In this document: positions 24,020 through 31,546 of the stretch, one piece after another
Position numbering within the stretch: the stretch's first letter is position 1
Layout: every line of letters starts with the position of its first letter
Position numbers and translations under genes: made by a program
Assembly: GCA_905233425.1 (NCBI GenBank)
Contig: CAJOEC010000010.1
Coordinates: 1 to 60,865, forward strand
Source: an uncultured Prevotella sp.
Lineage (GTDB): Bacteria > Bacteroidota > Bacteroidia > Bacteroidales > Bacteroidaceae
Direction of reading: 5' to 3'
DNA length: 60,865 bases
The notes under the pieces: model-generated
The model's database searches: none
What the model was told of the DNA's origin: nothing
What the model saw: only the letters and a program-made list of their open reading frames with translations

Positions 24020-25505
24020 TTCAGAGGCGGCATACGCTTCTGCCGAAATAGCAAGCATTATACAGAGCGACCAAGGCCGTTTCCTTGACGGTATTGGCAC
24101 AAATGGTGAATGGTCACTATTCGCGGGTAGAGAAGGAGGCGCGCAGTGGCCTCTGGCTGATGGAGTCATCAATGCAAAGAATCCCAAGAAAGAACTTAAT
24201 TTCGCTTTTGAATTTAAAAGGGCAAACGAGGGCGTGCATGGCATACTAACCGCATTAGGGCAGTCATGCGCCTACCTTGAAAAAGGGTATGACGCTTCGG
24301 TGATGGTTTTCCCGACCCAATACCCCTCGCACAGCAGCCCTGGGGCACACGTTAAACGCATCATAGAGGCAACAGCTCCCGATATCCCTATTTGGATTTT
24401 CACATACGGCGACCCTGACCTTTCCACGACAAGGCCTTTCCAAGGTAAACTGGAGTGTGTACGTGGCAATCCGCTAGCCGCCTGTAAGACAGTGCAAAGG
24501 ATAACCCCTACGACGACAGGGCGGGTATCTACACTTTGGGCACATGTGCGCGAAGGGATGAGTCATCCTGATGCCTTTTACCGATTTTGCCAGTCGGTAA
24601 AGGTGATAGCATCAATAGGTGAAGATTATGAAAAATATGTGTTTCCACAGGATTTGATTGATGCAGTAAGGAGAATTGACAGTAACGCTGACGTTTACAA
24701 ATACCTTTCCTACACATCAAACGACACCATTCTCGACAAGGCTTGGCGAAGGCTATGGTTCACGTACTACTTCTGGCCTGACCTCATTCCTATATTCAGT
24801 TCATCATCACCTTATTCTGTCAATGACACTAACACAAGAATAAGAATAGACGGCAACCATTACCAAAAACTGCTTTCAGGAAGAACAGACTCTTTAAAAG
24901 CCACGCTCTGTAACGACTTGAACAACGGCAACATCACAGAGGAAGAGGCATGGATGGAGTATGCAAAGAAAGTCAGAGGTAATGCCCACAGTTATCGTGA
25001 GGTGATAGATTCTGGGCTGTACCACATCGGCTTCCTCTCACCAAACGGAGACCTGACAGAGCTGGGCTACAAGTTCGTCGATGCTTGCGAGCGTAACGAT
25101 TCGCCTTACGACTTTCTGCCAATGGAGATTTTGCGTGCCGCGTTCCTTCAGAATGGTCAATATGCAGCATTGCTCCATTACATCTTCAAATTATCGGAAG
25201 AGAAGTTCGACAAAGACTTATTCGCTTTTTCTGTTGAAAAGAGCAATGGAATACGGCAGTTCAAACAAAATGACTACCTTGACTGGTTAATGGATCATTT
25301 TGCAAACGAACTGCACATCGCCCAAAAGACTACTCTGAGAGCTGGAGGTACAAGGAAATCACTTCAGGCTGAGATCGGCTATCTGAATAAACTGGGCCTT
25401 GTCCGCACCACACATAATGGCTTTGCTGCCTATCGCATAGGAACAGGACTATGCATAGATTGGCCAAAGGTAGAGACTAGTCTGCAGTTCTTTAATACAT
25501 TGTAG
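24006..25505 (+). CDS. probable type II restriction endonuclease (PD-(D/E)XK)
   Basis: A 499-residue protein overlapping the second methyltransferase by 14 bp. A likely nuclease core is WPLAD (D52), a short loop, then FAFEFKR with E69 and K71, a PD-(D/E)XK arrangement. The C-terminal part (SLQAEIGYLNKLGLVRTTHNGFAAYRIG) looks like a winged-helix DNA-reading domain. I do not recognise the specificity. Endonuclease function is inferred from the catalytic motif and from co-transcription with two methyltransferases. Confidence 0.7.
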   Translation: MSSHNSEAAYASAEIASIIQSDQGRFLDGIGTNGEWSLFAGREGGAQWPLADGVINAKNPKKELNFAFEFKRANEGVHGILTALGQSCAYLEKGYDASVMVFPTQYPSHSSPGAHVKRIIEATAPDIPIWIFTYGDPDLSTTRPFQGKLECVRGNPLAACKTVQRITPTTTGRVSTLWAHVREGMSHPDAFYRFCQSVKVIASIGEDYEKYVFPQDLIDAVRRIDSNADVYKYLSYTSNDTILDKAWRRLWFTYYFWPDLIPIFSSSSPYSVNDTNTRIRIDGNHYQKLLSGRTDSLKATLCNDLNNGNITEEEAWMEYAKKVRGNAHSYREVIDSGLYHIGFLSPNGDLTELGYKFVDACERNDSPYDFLPMEILRAAFLQNGQYAALLHYIFKLSEEKFDKDLFAFSVEKSNGIRQFKQNDYLDWLMDHFANELHIAQKTTLRAGGTRKSLQAEIGYLNKLGLVRTTHNGFAAYRIGTGLCIDWPKVETSLQFFNTL

Positions 25506-25566
25506 TAATAAAAAAGGAACGTAGCTAATTACATTTGTCATTTATTGTAAATAAACATATTAAGAA

Positions 25567-26637
25567 ATGGAAACAAGAAAGATAGCACTTATTACAGGCA
25601 TTACCGGTCAGGACGGATCGTTCCTGGCAGAGTTCTTAATTGAAAAGGGTTACGAGGTGCACGGCCTGATGCGCCGTTCCTCGTCGTTCAACACCGGGCG
25701 CATTGAGCATCTGTATCTCGACGAGTGGGTGCGCGACATGAAGAAGAAGCGACTGGTGGAACTGCATTGGAGCGACATGACCGACTCGTCGTCGCTTATA
25801 CGCATAATCGCCGAGGTGCGGCCTACGGAGATTTACAACCTCGCTGCACAGAGCCACGTTAAGGTGTCGTTCGACGTTCCTGAATATACGGCTGAGACCG
25901 ATGCCGTGGGCGTGCTCCGCCTGTTGGAGGCCGTGCGCATCTGCGGACTGGACAAGACATGCCGCATATACCAGGCATCGACATCGGAGCTTTACGGCTT
26001 GGTGCAGGAGGTGCCCCAAAGCGAGACGACACCCTTCTACCCCCGCTCGCCCTACGGAGTGGCAAAGCTCTACGGATTCTGGATTATGAAGAACTACCGC
26101 GAGGCATACAACATGTTCTGCTGCAACGGCATACTCTTCAACCATGAGAGCGAGCGTCGCGGCGAGACCTTCGTCACACGCAAGATAACGCTGGCAGCAG
26201 CCCGCATTGCACAGGGCCATCAGGACAAGCTCTATCTTGGCAACCTCAACGCCCTGCGCGACTGGGGCTACGCCCGCGACTACGTGGAGTGCATGTGGCT
26301 CATACTGCAGCAGCCGAAGCCAGATGACTTTGTAATTGCCACCGGCGAATACCACACCGTGCGCGAGTTCGCCACGCTGGCATTCCACGAAGTGGGCATC
26401 GACCTGGAATGGCAGGGCGAGGGTGTCGACGAGAAGGGTATCGACAAGAATAGCGGACGTATCATCGTCGAGGTCGACCCGAAGTATTTCCGTCCCGCAG
26501 AGGTGGAGCAGCTGCTCGGCAACCCGGCAAAGGCAAAGGCACAGCTTGGATGGAACCCGCGCAAGACCAGCTTCGAGCAACTGGTGAAGATAATGGTCGA
26601 CCACGACATGCAGAAGGTGCGTAAACTGTTCCAGTAG
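25567..26637 (+). CDS. gmd: GDP-mannose 4,6-dehydratase
   Basis: A 356-residue extended short-chain dehydrogenase. N-terminal [20 protein letters not shown] binds [14 protein letters not shown] holds the catalytic Yxxx[17 protein letters not shown] is family-specific. It converts GDP-mannose to GDP-4-keto-6-deoxymannose, the precursor of GDP-fucose or GDP-rhamnose for surface polysaccharides. It should act after ManC; no fucose synthase gene is in this window. Confidence 0.95.
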   Translation: METRKIALITGITGQDGSFLAEFLIEKGYEVHGLMRRSSSFNTGRIEHLYLDEWVRDMKKKRLVELHWSDMTDSSSLIRIIAEVRPTEIYNLAAQSHVKVSFDVPEYTAETDAVGVLRLLEAVRICGLDKTCRIYQASTSELYGLVQEVPQSETTPFYPRSPYGVAKLYGFWIMKNYREAYNMFCCNGILFNHESERRGETFVTRKITLAAARIAQGHQDKLYLGNLNALRDWGYARDYVECMWLILQQPKPDDFVIATGEYHTVREFATLAFHEVGIDLEWQGEGVDEKGIDKNSGRIIVEVDPKYFRPAEVEQLLGNPAKAKAQLGWNPRKTSFEQLVKIMVDHDMQKVRKLFQ

Positions 26638-26679
26638 GAGGTCGTGCTTTCCTGAATAGCGATCTCCTATACAAGTAAT

Positions 26680-28089
26680 ATGCTGATACTCTTAGCCCTG
26701 ACGGCATATTTCTGCATTCTTTCCGGCATCAGCCGCCTTGTAGCCCGGCGCTCGTCGAACGAAACATTCTTTCGTGGCGGGTGCCGGTCGCCATGGTATA
26801 TGGTGGCCTTTGGCATGGTGGGGGCAAGCATTTCGGCCGTCACTTTCGTCAGCGTGCCGGGCATGGTGCTCACCTCGAGCATGGCCTATCTGCAACTGTG
26901 CATGGGGTTCGTGTTGGGATATGTCGCCGTGGCTTTCGTTCTGTTGCCGGTTTACTACAAGCTGAACCAAGCATCCATCTACAGCTTTCTCGGAGAGCGT
27001 CTTGGGCGCAGTTCCCATCTGTCGGGCGCATGGTTTTTTCTCGGATCGAAACTGGCCGGGGCGGCATTGAAGTTCTATGTCGTCTGCACTGTCATGCAGC
27101 GTATGGTGATGGACTCTTTCGGAGTGCCATTCGTGGTGACGGTTCTGCTGCTCGTCCTTGTCATCTGGCTCTACACGCGACGTGGCGGCATACGCACGCT
27201 GGTCTTCACCGATGTTTTCCAGACGCTCTGCCTCTTCACCGCACTTGTGCTTATCATTCGCGCTGTGCTCATGGACAGCGGCTGCGAATCCGTCTCCGAC
27301 GCCGTCGGTGCCATCATGGCCGACGAGCGAAGCCGTGTGTTCGTCCTCGACGACTGGTCGTCGCCGTGGCTGCTGTGGAAACAATTATTGAGCGGATTGT
27401 TTATCGTGGTGGTGATGACCGGCCTCGACCAGGACATGATGCAAAAGAACCTCACTTGCCGCACACTGCACGAGGCACAGAAAAGCATGTGCATCTACGG
27501 TCTGGCCTTTCTTCCAGCCAACCTCCTATTTCTCTCGCTTGGCATTCTGCTGGCGCAACTCTACGGAGGGTCATTGCCGGCCAGTGGCGACGACCTCCTG
27601 CCGCTGTTCGTGGCCAACTCAGGTGTGACAGTTGCCGTGCTCTTCACCATCGGCATCGTCTCGGCATCGTTCTCCAGTGCCGACTCTGCCCTCACGTCGC
27701 TCACCACCTGCTACTGCGTGGACATTAGCGGCAAAGAGGGCGACGAGAGTCTGCGTCGGCGCTGCCACGGAGCGATGTGCATAGCATTCGCCCTGTTCAT
27801 CCTTCTTTGCCACGCGGTAAACTCAAAGAGTCTTATCGATGCCATCTACACCATGGTGGCCTATACCTACGGGCCGTTGCTGGGTCTCTTCGCCTTCGCC
27901 CTTTTCACACGGCGCAAAGCAGATAACCGCCTTGTGCCATTCGTCTGCATTGCCTCGCCGTTGCTGTCCTTTGCCATCGACCAGGCAGCAACCCACCTTT
28001 TCGCATACCATTTCGGTTACGAACTGCTGCTGCTCAATGGAATGCTGTGCTATGTCGGACTAAGGCTCACCTCTCATCCGCCGAAGTAG
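26680..28089 (+). CDS. sodium:solute symporter family transporter
   Basis: A 469-residue integral membrane protein with about 12-13 hydrophobic segments. N-terminal LILLALTAYFCILSGISRLVARRSSNETFFRGGCRSPWY and GMVGASISAVTFVSVPGMV match SSS-family transporters, and a sodium-site-like ASFSSADSALTSLTTCYCVD follows at about 329-348. Substrate cannot be told. Its 3' end overlaps the convergent ABC ATPase gene by 16 bp. Confidence 0.85.
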   Translation: MLILLALTAYFCILSGISRLVARRSSNETFFRGGCRSPWYMVAFGMVGASISAVTFVSVPGMVLTSSMAYLQLCMGFVLGYVAVAFVLLPVYYKLNQASIYSFLGERLGRSSHLSGAWFFLGSKLAGAALKFYVVCTVMQRMVMDSFGVPFVVTVLLLVLVIWLYTRRGGIRTLVFTDVFQTLCLFTALVLIIRAVLMDSGCESVSDAVGAIMADERSRVFVLDDWSSPWLLWKQLLSGLFIVVVMTGLDQDMMQKNLTCRTLHEAQKSMCIYGLAFLPANLLFLSLGILLAQLYGGSLPASGDDLLPLFVANSGVTVAVLFTIGIVSASFSSADSALTSLTTCYCVDISGKEGDESLRRRCHGAMCIAFALFILLCHAVNSKSLIDAIYTMVAYTYGPLLGLFAFALFTRRKADNRLVPFVCIASPLLSFAIDQAATHLFAYHFGYELLLLNGMLCYVGLRLTSHPPK

Positions 28090-28772
28090 TCGGCAAGCTC
28101 TTCCCTTGCCTGGGCGTTCTCGTTGGTCATGTCCCTTATTATGCGGCCTTTCTCCAACAGGGCAATACGTGTGGAAATGTCCACCGTGTGCTGCAGGTTA
28201 TGACTGCTCACCATCACCGTGGCCCCCGTAGTGCTGGCATATTCGGTGAGTGTGCGCTTCAGCACCACCTGGCTTGTGGGGTCGAGGAAATTGAACGGCT
28301 CGTCGAGGATGAGCAGCCGTGGCTGCTGGATAAGTGAGGCCATGATGCCCACTTTCTGCTTATTGCCGGCCGAGAGGTTGCGTATAAGCTTCTTCTGTCC
28401 CATCACCTCGCCGCCAGCAAAATGCTCCAATGTCTGCAGACGCTCGTCAACAACGTCCTGCCCCATGCCGCATATCTTTCCTATGAAGGCGAAATACTCT
28501 TCGGGTGTAAGGAAATCGATAAGAAAGCCCTCGTCAATGTATGCCGCTGTAAATTTCTTCCATTCCTCACTTTCTGCCGGGTTTATGCCGTCAATGCTTA
28601 TTTGCCCCTCGTCGGGTTTCAGAAGGTCGAGTAACATGCGGAAGAGCGTGGTCTTTCCCGCACCATTATTGCCTACGAGTCCCAGCAGCTCGCCATCGTT
28701 CACCTTGAAAGAAGGGATGTCGCTGGCTATGGTCTCGCCAAAAGTTTTCTTCAGATTGGTAATCTCTATCAT
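28074..28772 (-). CDS. ABC transporter ATP-binding protein
   Basis: A 232-residue ABC ATPase: Walker A GNNGAGKT (34-41), signature LSAGNKQKV, Walker B LLILDEPFNFLDP and switch SSHNL. It resembles export-type ATPases of the CcmA/NatA class. No permease gene is adjacent in this window, so its partner is elsewhere or it is an orphan. Its end overlaps the symporter gene tail to tail by 16 bp. Confidence 0.9.
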   Translation of the reverse strand: MIEITNLKKTFGETIASDIPSFKVNDGELLGLVGNNGAGKTTLFRMLLDLLKPDEGQISIDGINPAESEEWKKFTAAYIDEGFLIDFLTPEEYFAFIGKICGMGQDVVDERLQTLEHFAGGEVMGQKKLIRNLSAGNKQKVGIMASLIQQPRLLILDEPFNFLDPTSQVVLKRTLTEYASTTGATVMVSSHNLQHTVDISTRIALLEKGRIIRDMTNENAQAREELADYFGG

Positions 28773-28794
28773 TGTTATGTTCTTGTTTTTCGTG

Positions 28795-28826
28795 CAAAAT
28801 TACAAAGTTTCGGCTAATCAGCCAAA
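28795..28826 (-). promoter_or_regulatory. promoter of the ABC ATPase gene
   Basis: On the minus strand: TTTG, 20 bp, TAATTTTG. It is divergent from the ilvB promoter, with 15 bp between the -33 boxes. Confidence 0.6.
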
Positions 28827-28841
28827 TTTATCCGAACTTTC

Positions 28842-28873
28842 TTTGTCATTTTCAAGAAATTACCGTACCTTTG
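28842..28873 (+). promoter_or_regulatory. ilvB promoter
   Basis: TTTG at 28842-28845, 20 bp, TACCTTTG at 28866-28873, only 16 bp before the ATG. I see no leader-peptide attenuator or T-box. Confidence 0.65.
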
Positions 28874-28889
28874 CACCCATATTATAATA

Positions 28890-30716
28890 ATGTATATGGA
28901 GAAAGACAAAGATTACATCCAACAAAATGCCATCACTGGCAGCGAGGCCCTCATGCTGGCGCTGAAGGCTGAGGGTGTGAAAACCATTTTCGGCTATCCC
29001 GGCGGCAGCATCATGCCCGTCTACGATGCCCTCTATGACTATACTCGTGGCGAGAAAAAGGCTTTCGACCATATTCTTGTGCGCCACGAACAGGCAGCCA
29101 CACATGCTGCCGAGGGCTATGCCCGTGTTAGCGGCGACGTGGGAGTTACCATCGTCACCAGCGGTCCGGGAGCGACAAACACTCTTACGGGTGTGGCCGA
29201 CGCCATGCTCGACTCGACGCCTATTGTCGTCATTGCCGGACAGGTGCCCATCGGCGCTCTTGGCACCGACGCATTCCAGGAGGTGGACCTCGTGGGTGTC
29301 GCACAGCCAATATCGAAATGGAGCTACCAGATACGCCATGCCGAGGACATAGCCTGGGCAGTGAGCCGTGCGTTCTACATCGCCCGCTCAGGACGACCCG
29401 GCCCCGTGGTGCTCGACTTCCCCAAGAACGCGCAGACGGAAAAAGTGGTGTTCAAACCCCAGAAGGTGGACTTCGTGCGCAGCTACGTGGCCTACCCAAC
29501 GCTTGACATGGATGCCGTGCGCGAAGCCGCCGAGCTTATCAACAACGCGAAGAAGCCATTGGCCTTGGTGGGTCAGGGCGTGGAGTTAGGCAACGCGCAG
29601 CAAGAACTACAGGACTTTCTTGAGAAGGCCGACATTCCCGCCGGACGCACCATGCTCGGACTGTCGGCATTGCCATCGACCCACCCGCTGAATGTTGGGA
29701 TGCTGGGCATGCACGGCAACTATGCTGTGAACATGAAGGAGCAGGAATGCGACGTGCTCATCGCCATCGGCATGAGGTTCAGCGACCGCGTGACAGGAAA
29801 CCCGAAGACATACGCCAAGCAGGCAAAAGTGATACACCTTGACATAGACAAAAGTGAGATAGACAAGAACGTGAAGACCGATGTGGCCGTTGTGGCCGAC
29901 TGCAAGGAGTCGCTGCCCGCCATCGCCTCACTACTCCACCCCGCCGACCACCGCGAGTGGCGCGAGTCGTTCCGCCCACTCGACGAAAAAGAGCGTGCCA
30001 AAGTCATCGAACCGGCCATACATCCCAAGGAAGGGCCACTGCTCATGGGCGAGGTGGTCAATGCTGTGGCCGAGGCCACTGAGGGCGATGCAGTATTGGT
30101 GACGGATGTCGGTCAGAACCAGTTGTTTGCAACACGCTACTTCAAGTATCCGAAGAAGCGCAGCATCTGCACCAGCGGAGGTTTGGGAACCATGGGCTAC
30201 GGTATGCCAGCGGCCATTGGAGCCACTTTCGGAGTTAAGAGGAGAGAGGAGAGAGGAGAGATAACAGAGGAAAGAGGAGAGAGGAGAGAGGAGAGAGAGC
30301 GCACGGTTGTCTGCTTCATGGGCGACGGCGGTTTCCAGATGAACATACAGGAGTTAGGAACCATCATGGAGCAGCAGGCTCCGGTGAAGATGATTCTGAT
30401 GAACAACAACTACTTAGGCAATGTGCGCCAGTGGCAGGACATGTTCTGGCAGCGGCGCAAGTCGTTCACACGGATGATGAACCCCTGCTACGAGCTGATT
30501 GCCCAGGGCTACAACATCCCCTACGAGGCCGTCACCGAGCGGTCGCGGCTGAAAGACGCTGTGCAGAAAATGCTCGACACCACTGGCCCGTACATACTGG
30601 AGTGTGCCATAAAGGAGGACGACGACGTGCTGCCGATGACACCGCCAGGCTCAAACGTTGACGACATGATGTTGGAGACCCTCTCCCCAGCCCCTCCTTA
30701 CAAGGGAGGGAAGTAG
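28890..30716 (+). CDS. ilvB: acetolactate synthase large (catalytic) subunit
   Basis: A 608-residue ThDP enzyme: FGYPGGSIMPVYDALY with the catalytic glutamate in RHEQAATHAAEGYAR, and the ThDP motif GDGGFQMN...NNNYLGNVRQW. It starts valine, leucine and isoleucine synthesis. Just before the ThDP motif, residues about 449-469 (RREERGEITEERGERREERE) are encoded by nine heptamers and absent from typical homologues. The last dozen residues (LSPAPPYKGGK) and the stop come from a palindromic element that continues into ilvN. Confidence 0.94.
   Translation: MYMEKDKDYIQQNAITGSEALMLALKAEGVKTIFGYPGGSIMPVYDALYDYTRGEKKAFDHILVRHEQAATHAAEGYARVSGDVGVTIVTSGPGATNTLTGVADAMLDSTPIVVIAGQVPIGALGTDAFQEVDLVGVAQPISKWSYQIRHAEDIAWAVSRAFYIARSGRPGPVVLDFPKNAQTEKVVFKPQKVDFVRSYVAYPTLDMDAVREAAELINNAKKPLALVGQGVELGNAQQELQDFLEKADIPAGRTMLGLSALPSTHPLNVGMLGMHGNYAVNMKEQECDVLIAIGMRFSDRVTGNPKTYAKQAKVIHLDIDKSEIDKNVKTDVAVVADCKESLPAIASLLHPADHREWRESFRPLDEKERAKVIEPAIHPKEGPLLMGEVVNAVAEATEGDAVLVTDVGQNQLFATRYFKYPKKRSICTSGGLGTMGYGMPAAIGATFGVKRREERGEITEERGERREERERTVVCFMGDGGFQMNIQELGTIMEQQAPVKMILMNNNYLGNVRQWQDMFWQRRKSFTRMMNPCYELIAQGYNIPYEAVTERSRLKDAVQKMLDTTGPYILECAIKEDDDVLPMTPPGSNVDDMMLETLSPAPPYKGGK
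30234..30296. repeat. in-frame heptamer insertion in ilvB
   Basis: Nine tandem 7-bp units (GTTAAGA, GGAGAGA x3, TAACAGA, GGAAAGA, GGAGAGA x3) total 63 bp, exactly 21 codons. The strongly charged segment precedes the ThDP-binding GDGG motif. Seven is not a multiple of three, so only unit counts divisible by three keep the frame. Confidence 0.85.
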
Positions 30717-30813
30717 TTACCCCCAAAAACATAGTTTAAGTATGGAAAAGAAAAAAGAAATGCAAGAAGTATCTACTCCCCTCCCTCAAAGGGAGGGGCA
30801 GGGGGGTGGGTCT
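30676..30813. repeat. AGACCC/GGGTCT-bounded palindromic element across the ilvB-ilvN junction
   Basis: A 138-bp composite: a reverse monomer (AGACCC..., core CCCCTCC-GGAGGG), a spacer, and a forward monomer (CTCCCCTCCC, GGGAGGGG, ending GGGTCT). It contains the end and stop of ilvB, the start of ilvN and its first 24 codons. It matches the 117-bp in-frame insertion of the RND gene at 47420-47536; the right-hand monomers agree at about 39 of 42 positions and part of the spacer is shared. Confidence 0.85.
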
Positions 30814-31350
30814 AAACTCTATACACTCCTTGTCTACTCCGAGAACATCGCGGGTATTCTCAACCAGATAACCGCCGTTTTCACACGCCGCCAGGTGAAC
30901 ATCGAGAGCCTTAACGTGTCGGCGTCGAGCATCCCCCACGTGCACAAATACACTATCACCGCCTGGAGCGACGAGGACCAGATAACAAAGATCACTCGGC
31001 AGATTGAGAAGAAGATCGACGTGGTGAAGGCCACATGGTTCACCGACGACCAGCTCTTCATCCGTGAGACCGGCCTATACAAACTTGCCACCGACGTGGT
31101 GCTCCAGAACCCTAAGATAAGCAAGGCTATCAGGAAGCACGACGCCCAGATAACAGAGGTGAACCCCACCTACGTCATTGTGATGAAGAGTGGCAAGACC
31201 GATGACATCATGTCGCTCTACCACACGCTCGACGAGTTCCACTGTGTCCTCCAGTACACCCGTTCCGGCCGCATTGCCGTCACCCGTTCCACTCAGGAGC
31301 AGGTCAGCGAGTTCCTTGAACAGAGGGAAAAATCGAGACTAAAGAACTGA
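30742..31350 (+). CDS. ilvN: acetolactate synthase small (regulatory) subunit
   Basis: A 202-residue regulatory subunit. Its ACT domain begins KLYTLLVYSENIAGILNQIT and a C-terminal domain follows (SGRIAVTRSTQE). It gives valine feedback control to IlvB. Residues 1-24 (MEKKKEMQEV, then TPLPQREGQGGGS) are encoded by a mobile palindromic element and are not part of the normal family N-terminus. The domain itself looks intact. It starts 25 bp after the ilvB stop. Confidence 0.92.
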   Translation: MEKKKEMQEVSTPLPQREGQGGGSKLYTLLVYSENIAGILNQITAVFTRRQVNIESLNVSASSIPHVHKYTITAWSDEDQITKITRQIEKKIDVVKATWFTDDQLFIRETGLYKLATDVVLQNPKISKAIRKHDAQITEVNPTYVIVMKSGKTDDIMSLYHTLDEFHCVLQYTRSGRIAVTRSTQEQVSEFLEQREKSRLKN

Positions 31351-31390
31351 CACTAAATATAGTTAGCAATTGGAAACGATGTTTTTAGTA

Positions 31391-31465
31391 AAACAGATAA
31401 AAACAACAAAAACAGATAAAAACCATTTGTCATGTTTTTCTCGGTTTTTCTTGTTTTTACCTGTA
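31391..31465. repeat. AT-rich palindrome after ilvN (ACAGATAAAAACAA family)
   Basis: AAACAGATAAAAACAA... is matched imperfectly by ...TTGTTTTTACCTGT about 40 bp later. It is the second copy of the family with perfect arms at 3056-3128. It lies in the convergent gap between ilvN and the DUF5686 gene and may terminate transcription from both sides. Confidence 0.65.
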
Positions 31466-31546
31466 TTTCTAAAAAACAAAAAGTTAAAGCCATTTGACTA
31501 CTTAATTTAATCACAGTTCCTAATGGAATGAAAGGGGACTGATTGT

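Noticed and set aside
28890..30716. ilvB disrupted by repeats
   Set aside because: Both inserts keep the frame and all ThDP motifs are intact, so it is called a functional gene with odd inserts.
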